IMG/VR virus record: IMGVR_UViG_3300048908_000284
Coordinates: 1 to 28,413 of that record
Source of the DNA: a virus
Length of the DNA: 28,413 bases
Direction: 5' to 3' (one strand)
Position numbers and translations under genes: made by a program. The notes under the pieces were generated by a model. It searched no databases and was not told the DNA's origin. It worked only from the letters and a program-made list of their open reading frames with translations. Numbering within the stretch: position 1 is the stretch's first letter; each line of letters starts with the position of its first letter. Of this stretch, positions 15,381 through 22,022 are shown one piece after another.

Positions 15381-15716
15381 TCAGTGGTCTCCGCCTGCGG
15401 CGTCGAGTGCGGTCGACAGGGTGTAGTGCGGTGGGTGGATGGAGCGGCCGTTGCGGTCGGTCTGCCGGGTGCCGTGCTCCACGTAGATCGCGTAGGGCAC
15501 GTTCGCCTCGACGAACACCTCGCCGTCCGCGCCGGGTTCGGGCACGCGGTGGATGGACGCCTTGTAGCGGCCGGTGTCGACGGGGGCGATGGACTGGGCG
15601 ACCTCCACCACCCGGTCCATGCGCTGCGCGAGATCGTGCTGCACGACATCGGTGTGCGGCAGGTCGTGGAGGGCGTCCTCGTCGACGAAGACGTCGATGC
15701 TGACTTCGCTGCTCAT
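15381..15716 (-). CDS. Head-tail connector / HK97 gp10-like neck protein (111 aa)
   Basis: Start fixed by an ATGA overlap with the preceding gene (ATG at 15716-15714); the open frame upstream of this is not coding. The segment MDRVVEVAQSIAPVDTGRYKASIHRVPE is the typical helix-then-'PVDTGRYKASI' signature of HK97 gp10 family proteins, followed by VPYAIYVEHGTRQTDRNGRSIHPPHYTLSTALDAA, again usual for the family. These proteins sit in the neck or aid joining of tail and head. Size is normal or slightly short. Confidence 0.82.
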   Translation of the reverse strand: MSSEVSIDVFVDEDALHDLPHTDVVQHDLAQRMDRVVEVAQSIAPVDTGRYKASIHRVPEPGADGEVFVEANVPYAIYVEHGTRQTDRNGRSIHPPHYTLSTALDAAGGDH

Positions 15717-16054
15717 GCGCCCTTCACCTCCAGCAGCGTGATGGCCTGCCCGTCCAGCGGCCCCGACTGCTCCACATGGGCTGGCACGCCGTCGATGTCC
15801 CAGGTGCGGCCGTCCCACTGGATGCGGTGCTGGGGAAGCACAGTCGGGGCGGTGCGGGGCAGGTAGAGCTGGGCGCGGGTGATGGTCTGGTCGCCGGCCT
15901 GCTTGGTGCGGGTGGCGAACATGTAGTCGACCGTGCAGCCGGGGATCGGTGTCGATGTGGCGTGTTCCCAGTCGCGGACGGTGGTGTTGTAGTCGCCCGC
16001 CACCAGGGGCGCGTCGAGCAGGGTGACGGTCTGCCGGCCGATGTTCCCGATCAT
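15713..16054 (-). CDS. Head closure / stopper-like connector protein (113 aa)
   Basis: The ATG at 16054 is chosen over an in-frame one at 16072 because it forms an ATGA overlap with the previous gene. The protein is beta-rich: QTVTLLDAPLVAGDYNTTVRDWEHAT, PGCTVDYMFATRT, RAQLYLPRTAPTVLPQHRIQWDGRTWDIDGVPAHVEQSG. This pattern (barrel with a late RIxWDGRTWDIDG strand) is typical of head-tail stopper proteins that plug the portal after packaging. It lies between adaptor-like and gp10-like genes, the expected place. Confidence 0.75.
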   Translation of the reverse strand: MIGNIGRQTVTLLDAPLVAGDYNTTVRDWEHATSTPIPGCTVDYMFATRTKQAGDQTITRAQLYLPRTAPTVLPQHRIQWDGRTWDIDGVPAHVEQSGPLDGQAITLLEVKGA

Positions 16055-16425
16055 CCGATCACCAGCGGCCACATGGTCAGCAGGCCGGAGTTCCGCAGCA
16101 CGAGCGCGGCCTGGGGGCCGATCTTCTGCGCTGGCGAGGTTCCGCCGGCGGGAGCGCGGCGGGTGATCGAGCGTTGCCCGGTGGTCATGGACTGCACGTC
16201 GTCCTGGGCGCCGGTCTCATCTCCCCGCTCGATCATCCAGTGGACCTGCCGCACGCACGCCTTGCGCAGCACGTCCTGGACGGTGAGGTCGGTGGGTTCG
16301 TACATGGCGCCGATCAGGGCGGCGTCGATCGCGTCGGAGGCCTGCTCGAGCAGGCGCAGCGCGTTCGCCGGGGCGGGCTCGGGGGCGAGCCACGCCTCGA
16401 GGTCGCTGATCGTCGCGTACGCCAT
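16051..16425 (-). CDS. Head-tail adaptor (connector) protein (124 aa)
   Basis: ATG start three bases after the stop of the 200-aa gene. The sequence is mostly helical: YATISDLEAWLAPEPAPANALRLLEQASDAIDAALIGA, then VQDVLRKACVRQVHWMIERGDE. This matches the gp6/gp15-type adaptor fold, a helical bundle that docks on the portal ring. The C-terminus (AALVLRNSGLLTMWPLVIG) would reach toward the stopper. It ends in an ATGA overlap with the stopper-like gene. Confidence 0.78.
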   Translation of the reverse strand: MAYATISDLEAWLAPEPAPANALRLLEQASDAIDAALIGAMYEPTDLTVQDVLRKACVRQVHWMIERGDETGAQDDVQSMTTGQRSITRRAPAGGTSPAQKIGPQAALVLRNSGLLTMWPLVIG

Positions 16426-16428
16426 GGC

Positions 16429-17031
16429 CTACTCGCCCGCCTGCTCGGTGTCGCCGGTCGGCTGGGCGCTGGTGCGGGCGTCCTCGACGACCTGCGTGTA
16501 GTCCTGGCATTCGGCCTTGGTGGCGTCCTTGGCCTGGTCCGGGTCCATGCCGAGGGCGATCGCGTGGGCGCGCCAGTCGGCCACGGTGGCGTTCTTCGCG
16601 GGCCGCTCGGGCAGCTCTTCGGCGGGCGTGGCAGGGGATTCGGCGTCCTCGTTGGGGACCGGAGCCTCCTGCCCCTCCCCGAGCGCCTTCTCATGCGCCT
16701 CCACCCACTCCTGGAGCTGGGTGCGGGTGAGGGTGGACGCCTGGCTGGCGTTGAGACCGAGAGCGACCGCGTAGGTGGCCCACTCCCCCGGGTGCGCGTC
16801 GTCGCCCGGCTTCTCGCCGGGTGCGGCACGGTGGTCACCGACCCGGTTGATGGTGTCCGCCTCCGAGCCGTGCACCACCACGAGGGACTTGTTGCCGGCC
16901 TCGACGTCAACCGTCTTGCCGTCGACCGGGCTCAGCTTGCCGGTGGCAACCTGCTTCGCCATCTCCGGGGACAGCGGGTCATCCAGCGTGAGCCGGAGCC
17001 CTCCACTGCCCTGGTATTCGCGGGAGGCCAT
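16429..17031 (-). CDS. Hypothetical head-region protein with an internal helical duplication (200 aa)
   Basis: Lies between the probable decoration gene and the adaptor gene. The N-terminal 65 residues are a small beta domain (GGLRLTLDDPLSPEMAKQVATGKLSPVDG, SLVVVHGSEADTINRVGD). Two related segments of about 35 residues follow: near 82-117 (EWATYAVALGLNASQASTLT) and near 151-186 (DWRAHAIALGMDPDQAKDAT). They are joined by a Pro/Glu/Ala linker. Each resembles a short helix-turn-helix bundle of the SAP, LEM or Rho-N type, which would suit nucleic-acid or protein binding, but this is only a visual likeness. Position suggests a capsid or neck accessory. Confidence 0.7.
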   Translation of the reverse strand: MASREYQGSGGLRLTLDDPLSPEMAKQVATGKLSPVDGKTVDVEAGNKSLVVVHGSEADTINRVGDHRAAPGEKPGDDAHPGEWATYAVALGLNASQASTLTRTQLQEWVEAHEKALGEGQEAPVPNEDAESPATPAEELPERPAKNATVADWRAHAIALGMDPDQAKDATKAECQDYTQVVEDARTSAQPTGDTEQAGE

Positions 17032-17034
17032 GGG

Positions 17035-17415
17035 TCAGTTCCACGCCTTCGGCATCTTGAAGACGGTGATCGTGCCCGTGAACCCGGACTCGAAGTCCAC
17101 GTACAGGGTCGAGCCGTCCTGCTGGTAGTGGGCGCTGGTGAACGGGCCGAGGAACTCCTTGCCCGTGTTCGCGCCGACGGAGACGGTCAGGTCGCCCTGT
17201 CCGGCCATCCACGCCTGGATGCCGGAGCCGGTGCGCACGAAGACGTTCTTCGCGCCGGTCGCCGTGTTCGTGACCCGGATCAGGGTGTGCTCGGGGTCGG
17301 CGCCGTTGATGACGACACCGTTGGTGACGAGGGTGGAGTCGATGGTCGTCCCGGCAACGTCGGTGAGGTGGCTGTTGGGGACGAACGGGGTGTAGCTGAC
17401 GGCGGTGCGCGCCAT
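17035..17415 (-). CDS. Probable head decoration or minor capsid protein (126 aa)
   Basis: ATG start after a perfect AGGAGG. The protein is almost all beta: VSYTPFVPNSHLTDVAGTTIDSTLVTNGVVINGADPEHTLIRVTNT, KNVFVRTGSGIQAWMAGQGDLTVSVG, KEFLGPFTSAHYQQDGSTLYVDFESGFTGTITVFKMP. It lies directly downstream of the major capsid gene. Actinophages often encode such beta-rich proteins there, and a jelly-roll or decoration role is likely. A short hairpin (17456-17468) separates it from the capsid gene. Confidence 0.65.
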   Translation of the reverse strand: MARTAVSYTPFVPNSHLTDVAGTTIDSTLVTNGVVINGADPEHTLIRVTNTATGAKNVFVRTGSGIQAWMAGQGDLTVSVGANTGKEFLGPFTSAHYQQDGSTLYVDFESGFTGTITVFKMPKAWN

Positions 17416-17455
17416 GAGAGGCCTCCTAGGGGTTCAGCGCACGAGGGTGTTCAGT

Positions 17456-17468
17456 GCCCTGGGAGGGC
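17456..17468 (-). terminator. Short hairpin just after the major capsid gene
   Basis: GCCCT and AGGGC form a 5-bp stem with a 3-base loop, touching the capsid stop codon. It is weak and lacks a T-run. It may protect the capsid mRNA end or slightly reduce read-through; the following gene has its own strong ribosome site. Confidence 0.3.
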
Positions 17469-18326
17469 TCAGGGGTTGACGAAGGCGACGGCGATGCCGG
17501 TGGGGCGCAGGAGCTTCCCGCCGTAGACGTGGAGACCGCGGACGGCGTCGGCGATCGTCGACTGCAGGCGCAGCGCCTCGGTCTCGAGGATCTGCTCGGC
17601 GTAGGTGATGGCCCCGGGGTAGCCGGCCTGGATGACCTGGACGCTGCCGGTGGGGTTGGGGGTGTTGTTCGACTCGAGGATGTCGAAGCCTGCGGCGCGG
17701 CCGACCATGCCGTTGCGGAGGGCCTGGCCTCCGTCGCCGGACTCGTTGACCTTGATGAAGCGGGAGTCGCGCAGCAGGTCGCCGATGTACTCCGGGGAGC
17801 CGACGACGTAGCGGCCCTCGGAGGGGACGTTGGCCCGGTTGAGCTTGGTGCGCAGCGGGACGAGGACCTTGTCGTAGGCGTCGGTCGGGGTGGAGGTGAG
17901 GACGACGGGAGAGCCGGTCGAGCCGATGGTGTTGGCGGAGGCGACACCGGTGTAGAGGGAGGCGACGTAGGCGTCGGCCCGGTCGCGCAGGCCGTAGGCG
18001 GCGTTCTGCGCCATCTGCGCCATGGGGTTGAGGAGGGCCTGCGCCTTGTCCACGTCGTCGATCTTGAACGCGAAGGCCTTGGCCTGGTCGATGACCAGGT
18101 CAGTGCCCGCGGTCTCGACGTCCTCGTAGTTGAGGGTGTCACCCGAGTCGTAGTCGAAGATCGTCGGGTCGCCGATGGTGGTGATGTGCACGGACTGGCC
18201 GTGCGAGCTGATCTCACCCTCATAGTTGCGGTTGACGAGCTGCGGCTGCGCGTAGACGAGGGCGTTGCGAAGAGCCACGAGAAGCTGGGCAGACCAGATC
18301 TCCGGCTTGAAGTTGTTGATCGACAA
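17469..18326 (-). CDS. Major capsid protein (285 aa)
   Basis: Forms the icosahedral shell. The start is TTG (18326), placed six bases after AGGAG; no ATG or GTG nearby gives a sensible N-terminus. Residues 1-50 (FKPEIWSAQLLVALRNALVYAQPQLVNRNYEGEI) and GQSVHITTIGDPTIFDYDSGD form the usual N-arm and E-loop region of a scaffold-dependent coat. DLVIDQAKAFAFKIDDVDKAQA and the repeated helix MAQMAQNAAYGLRDRADAYVASLY mark the spine helix. GRYVVGSPEYIGDLLRDSRFIKVNE and GFDILESNNTP belong to the axial domain. It follows a scaffold gene, and no maturation protease is encoded nearby, which suggests an uncleaved coat. Confidence 0.93.
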   Translation of the reverse strand: MSINNFKPEIWSAQLLVALRNALVYAQPQLVNRNYEGEISSHGQSVHITTIGDPTIFDYDSGDTLNYEDVETAGTDLVIDQAKAFAFKIDDVDKAQALLNPMAQMAQNAAYGLRDRADAYVASLYTGVASANTIGSTGSPVVLTSTPTDAYDKVLVPLRTKLNRANVPSEGRYVVGSPEYIGDLLRDSRFIKVNESGDGGQALRNGMVGRAAGFDILESNNTPNPTGSVQVIQAGYPGAITYAEQILETEALRLQSTIADAVRGLHVYGGKLLRPTGIAVAFVNP

Positions 18327-18343
18327 CGGAGGCTCCTAGTGGC

Positions 18344-19150
18344 CTACCGGCCGCCGCCCAGATACGCGTTGAGGCGTCCCTCTGCCACGGCCTTGGTGAT
18401 TTGTTCGGGGTTCATCCGCTTGACGTCCTCCGCACCCAGCTGCCGCTTCTGACCCGGGGCCCCGTCCATCGGCGCACCCCCCGCGGGGACTGCGGGCTTC
18501 GGCTCGGCCGCCTTCGCGGCAAGCTTCGGGTTCGCCTCCACCGCCTGCTTGACCGCCTGCTCCACGCTGGCAGCGAAGTCAGGAGCGGACGGGTCGAGCT
18601 TGGCGATGGCCTGGGCGAAGCCCCGGGAGTCCAGAAGGCTGTCGGGGTCGCCGCCGTGCTTCCCGGCCGACTTGTAGACGGCGAGCTCCACCTGGGTCTG
18701 GCGGGCGGCGTCCTCGAACTCCTTGGTCCGGGACTGCTCTTCGGCCAGCTTCGCGGTGAGCTCTTCAGGGGTGGGCGGCTTCTCCTCGCCGGTGTCGAGA
18801 CCGAACGCCGCGGCGACCTTCTTCATCAGGTCGGCCTGCTGCTCTTCGGCCTTCTTCTCCGCTGCGATGCGCTTGGCCTTCTCGGCTTCGACGTCGCCGC
18901 GGATGTTCTCCACGAGCTTTTGGAACTTCTCGGGGTCGAAGTCGCCTTCGAACTTGGGCGCCTTGGCCTTGGGTTCGGTCGGCGGCTCCGCGGCCGGGGG
19001 TTCGGCGGGAGATGCGGGAGGAGCGGGCGGTGTTGCGGGTGCGGCCGGCTCTGGCGGAGTCGGCGCGGGAGTGCCGTCGGGCGCGGGCGGGGTGGCCGGC
19101 TGGCTGCCGGGGCCTGCGGGCGTGCTCGTGGGCTGGGCGGGGGTCGTCAT
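18344..19150 (-). CDS. Capsid scaffolding protein (268 aa)
   Basis: The frame is open to 19204, but the ATG at 19150 has a perfect AAGGAGG eight bases away and begins the coding pattern. Residues 1-75 are Pro/Ala/Thr-rich and disordered. Residues 80-165 form a charged coiled coil (KFQKLVENIRGDVEAEKAKRIAAEKKAEEQ, then ELTAKLAEEQSRTKEFEDAA). Then come VELAVYKSAGKHGGDPDSLLDSRGFAQAIAKLDPSAPDFAASVEQAVKQAVEANPKL, typical of phage scaffolds. The C-terminus ends EQITKAVAEGRLNAYLGGGR, a small helix likely to bind the coat. First gene of the minus-strand late operon, immediately before the major capsid gene. Confidence 0.88.
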   Translation of the reverse strand: MTTPAQPTSTPAGPGSQPATPPAPDGTPAPTPPEPAAPATPPAPPASPAEPPAAEPPTEPKAKAPKFEGDFDPEKFQKLVENIRGDVEAEKAKRIAAEKKAEEQQADLMKKVAAAFGLDTGEEKPPTPEELTAKLAEEQSRTKEFEDAARQTQVELAVYKSAGKHGGDPDSLLDSRGFAQAIAKLDPSAPDFAASVEQAVKQAVEANPKLAAKAAEPKPAVPAGGAPMDGAPGQKRQLGAEDVKRMNPEQITKAVAEGRLNAYLGGGR

Positions 19151-19307
19151 CCGGGGCCTCCTTGGGCTGCCTGCACGCGGGGCGGCGGAGCCTTGTCCGC
19201 ACACGTGTTGGCATGGATGCTAACCCAAACCTAGGCCCTATGCTGCACAATCAAAGGCGAGATTGCAAGATAGCCTTTGAATCCACGGATCTTTAGGGGG
19301 TGGTGTG
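19151..19307. promoter_or_regulatory. Divergent late control region between the scaffold/capsid and terminase/portal operons
   Basis: The only gap between the two back-to-back structural operons. The scaffold ribosome site AAGGAGG occupies its left end and the AGGGGG of the minor head gene its right end. The middle is less GC-rich than the genes around it and holds the dyad at 19251-19280. Promoters for both directions should lie here, but no consensus -35/-10 pair is convincing. TTGATT followed by TAGGTT (minus strand, about 19253-19226) is a weak candidate for the capsid operon. Confidence 0.65.
19251..19280. promoter_or_regulatory. 30-bp dyad: TCAAAGGC and GCCTTTGA arms around TTGCAA
   Basis: The 8-bp arms (19251-19258 and 19273-19280) are perfect inverses. 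Exactly centred between them, with four bases on each side, is the palindrome TTGCAA (19263-19268). Each arm reads GCCTTTGA toward one of the two divergent operons. The right arm extends to TAGCCTTTGAA, which recurs upstream of the cysteine-peptidase gene. This is the form expected of a binding site for a dimeric regulator or of paired outward promoter elements. Confidence 0.6.
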
Positions 19308-20201
19308 GTGGAGTCCACCAAGAACATCGCCGACACCGCACAGCGCCAGCCCGCCCAACTCCGCGCGCTCGAACACCGCCACGCCGCCGCAGCAGCCCGC
19401 CCCCTGGCCAAGGCCCTCACGGACGCCCAGGCGGACGCCACCAGCCGGTGGCTCCTCGCCACCACCGCCACCCAGCACCTGCCCGCCCCGGCCGAACTCG
19501 CAGCGCTCATCGAGCACATCCGCAAAGCCCTCGCCGCCGCCTTCCACGGCCAGGGCGCGTACGCGATGGCGGAGGCGCAGCGCGCCGCCTACACCGCCGC
19601 CGCCATGGGTGTTCAGCACACCTCCAGGATCGTCGGAATGCTCCGCGGTGTTCCCCCCACCGACATCCCGCCGGAGACCGGCGCCCCCGCCGACCGCGCC
19701 GCTGGGGGCATTCCGGCCGCGGTGCAGGAGGAGCACTCCCACGCCCTGGCCCTGCTGACGACGGCCGCGCTCACCGCGTACGGACTCGCCGGCCTCAAGT
19801 CGGTGTTCGCCCGCGCACGGCGCGCGGTCACCCGCATCACCGCGGGCGTCGCCGTCGCCATCACCTCCGCTGCCGCCCACGCCGCGCTCCTGGTGGCCCG
19901 TCACCTCGGGCCCGGGGTGCGGATGCTGTGGGTGGCCGAGCCGGGCGCCTGCCCAGCCTGCGCCGCCTACGCGGGCCGCACGGTCCGCCCGGGCGGAATG
20001 TTCCCCGGCGGCCTGTCCCTCGACCCGAAGCGCACCGTGTTCCTCAACCCCATCACCTCGCCGCCACGCCATCCGCACTGCAGGTGCGGAGTGATCCCGT
20101 GGCATCCGCGCTGGGTCACCAGCGGCCCCTCGCTGCCCGTCCTGCTGCAGCAGCGCGCCCGCGCCAGCTTCTCCCCCGCTCCCGCCCGAAGGACCGCATG
20201 A
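19308..20201 (+). CDS. MuF-like minor head protein (297 aa)
   Basis: First gene of the plus-strand packaging block. Two GTG codons are adjacent (19305, 19308); the second has better spacing from AGGGGG. The N-terminal two thirds are helical and Ala-rich, as in phage minor head proteins that line the portal side. The C-terminal part has the Mu-F signature: WVAEPGACPACAAYAGRTVRPGG (Cys215, Cys218), then ITSPPRHPHCRCG (His and Cys258, Cys260). These probably bind zinc. MuF proteins normally follow the portal gene; here it precedes the small terminase gene, which is odd. It ends in an ATGA overlap with the next gene. Confidence 0.8.
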   Translation: MESTKNIADTAQRQPAQLRALEHRHAAAAARPLAKALTDAQADATSRWLLATTATQHLPAPAELAALIEHIRKALAAAFHGQGAYAMAEAQRAAYTAAAMGVQHTSRIVGMLRGVPPTDIPPETGAPADRAAGGIPAAVQEEHSHALALLTTAALTAYGLAGLKSVFARARRAVTRITAGVAVAITSAAAHAALLVARHLGPGVRMLWVAEPGACPACAAYAGRTVRPGGMFPGGLSLDPKRTVFLNPITSPPRHPHCRCGVIPWHPRWVTSGPSLPVLLQQRARASFSPAPARRTA

Positions 20202-20737
20202 TGCCCGCACCCTGGCCTCTCCCTGAAGAGTTCCACGACCGAGTGCGTGAGCTGCACGCGCTCGGCTACGGCCGTAACCAGATCGCCCGCGAGATCGGGC
20301 AGCCGCCCGTGTCCGTGTCCCGGACAGCCGAGTACCTGGGTCTCACCTTCGACCGGTCGAAGATCGAGGCTGCGACGAAGGCACGCCTGGCCGACATCGC
20401 GGAGCGCAAGTCGCTGCTGGCCGAGGACCTCCTGGGGGATGCCGAAAAGCTCCGCGCGCAGATGTGGCAGCCGACGACCGTCTACTCCTTCGGCGGCAAG
20501 GACAACACGTACGAGGAGCACGAGTTCGATGAGGCGCCTGCGGCGGAGAAGCGGGCTTTGATGTCGACGGCGGCGACGGCGATCGACCGGGTGATGAAGC
20601 TGCTGCCGGAGCAGGAGTCGTCGAACCTGGATGCGGCCAAGAGCATGCTCGGGTCGCTGGGGGAGGCGCTGTCGGCGTTCTCGCGCAATGAGGATGAGCG
20701 TGAGGCGGAACTGGCCGGGGACGACGGCGAGGGCTGA
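20198..20737 (+). CDS. terS: Terminase small subunit (179 aa)
   Basis: Recognises phage DNA and hands it to the large subunit. The ATG at 20198 overlaps the stop of the minor-head gene (ATGATG; the second ATG is an in-frame option). Residues 8-45 hold a helix-turn-helix (FHDRVRELHALGYGRNQIAREIGQPPVSVSRTAEYLGL). Next come a basic helix (EAATKARLADIAERKSLLAEDLLGDAEKLRAQMW), YSFGGKDNTYEEHEFDEAPAAEKRALMSTAATAIDRVMKLL, and an acidic C-terminal tail, all usual for HTH-type small terminases. The large-subunit gene begins two bases beyond its stop. Confidence 0.85.
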   Translation: MMPAPWPLPEEFHDRVRELHALGYGRNQIAREIGQPPVSVSRTAEYLGLTFDRSKIEAATKARLADIAERKSLLAEDLLGDAEKLRAQMWQPTTVYSFGGKDNTYEEHEFDEAPAAEKRALMSTAATAIDRVMKLLPEQESSNLDAAKSMLGSLGEALSAFSRNEDEREAELAGDDGEG

Positions 20738-20739
20738 CC

Positions 20740-21996
20740 GTGACCACGCTGGAGTCGCTGCCCTTGTCCCGGAAGCAGATCCGGTCGGTTGCTGAGGCGA
20801 CGGTGAAGATTTGCTGCTGGGAGGGTGCGATCCGGTCGGGGAAGACGATCGCTTCCCTGCTGAAGTGGCTGATCTTCGTGGCGAACGCGCCGACGACGGG
20901 CGAGCTCGTCATCATCGGGAAGACCACGCAGACCATCCACCGCAACCTGTTCCTGCCGCTGCAGGACCCTGCCCTGTTCGGGGACATCGCAGCGCTGATC
21001 CAGTACACGCCGGGCGCGCCGACCGCTTCGATCCTGGGGCGGACGGTGCATGTGATCGGCGCGAACGATGCCAAGTCGGAGCCGAAGATCCGCGGTATGA
21101 CGCTGTGTGGCGCGTACGTGGACGAGGTGACGCTGGTCCCGCAGGTGTTCTTCGAGCAGCTCCTGGGCCGCATGTCGGTCCGCGGCGCGCAACTGTTCTG
21201 CACGACCAACCCGGACAATCCGGCGCACTGGTTCATGCGGGACTGGCTGTCGCAGGAGGGCAAGAAGCCGCTGCGCCGGTTCTCGTTCACGATCGACGAC
21301 AACCCGTTCCTGGATCCGGACTACGTCGCCGACATCAAGGCGATGCACGAGGGGTTGTTCTACCGCCGGTTCATCCTCGGGGAGTGGGTGGCGGCGGAGG
21401 GTGCGATCTATGACGCGTGGGACCGGGAGCGGCACATCGTCACCAGCCTCCCGGAGCAGGGCATCCACCGGTGGATCAGCCTCGGCGTGGACTACGGGAC
21501 CTCGAACCCGTTCCACGCCGTGCTGCTGGGCCTGGGCCGGGACCGGCGCTTGTACGCGGCCGCGGAGTGGCGCTACGAGGCGCGGCAGACCCGCAAGCAG
21601 CTCACCGACGCCGAATACAGCGAGCGGCTGCGGGGCTGGCTGCAGGACGTTACCGGGATCGGCGCGGTGCGCCCGCAGTTCGTCACCGTCGACCCGTCCG
21701 CAGCCTCGTTCACGGCCCAGTTGCGGCGGGACAAGCTCACCCCGACGCCGGCGAAGAACGACGTGATGGACGGTATCCGCACCGTCTCGAGCGTCCTGGC
21801 CTCCAACAAGCTGTTGGTGCACGCCTCGTGCAAGGCGCTGATCCAGGAGATCGGCGGCTACTCGTGGGATGACCAGGCTGCCCTGCGGGGTATCGAGCAG
21901 CCCCTGAAGGTCGCCGACCACGGGGTCGACGCACTCCGCTACGGAATCTTCACCACTCGTGCTCTGTGGCACCGGCATCTCGCCCTCGCCGCCTAA
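20740..21996 (+). CDS. terL: Terminase large subunit (418 aa)
   Basis: ATP-driven packaging motor and nuclease. GTG start two bases after the small-subunit stop. Walker A is GAIRSGKT at residues 29-36. Walker B is CGAYVDEV, with Asp128 and Glu129. The coupling motif is TTNP at 155-158. The RNase-H-like nuclease has Asp251 in SLGVDYG, Asp318 in TVDPSAASF and Asp397 in DHGVDALRY. All expected motor and nuclease residues are present, and the length is typical of actinophage enzymes of the SPP1/headful type. It lies directly before the portal gene. Confidence 0.95.
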   Translation: MTTLESLPLSRKQIRSVAEATVKICCWEGAIRSGKTIASLLKWLIFVANAPTTGELVIIGKTTQTIHRNLFLPLQDPALFGDIAALIQYTPGAPTASILGRTVHVIGANDAKSEPKIRGMTLCGAYVDEVTLVPQVFFEQLLGRMSVRGAQLFCTTNPDNPAHWFMRDWLSQEGKKPLRRFSFTIDDNPFLDPDYVADIKAMHEGLFYRRFILGEWVAAEGAIYDAWDRERHIVTSLPEQGIHRWISLGVDYGTSNPFHAVLLGLGRDRRLYAAAEWRYEARQTRKQLTDAEYSERLRGWLQDVTGIGAVRPQFVTVDPSAASFTAQLRRDKLTPTPAKNDVMDGIRTVSSVLASNKLLVHASCKALIQEIGGYSWDDQAALRGIEQPLKVADHGVDALRYGIFTTRALWHRHLALAA

Positions 21997-22022
21997 CCCC
22001 TCCCCTCCCGAAGGAGATCGTC

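Noticed and set aside
19305-19758. Overlapping plus-strand frames in the minor-head gene region
   Set aside because: They are Pro/Arg/Ser-rich out-of-frame readings of the MuF-like gene.
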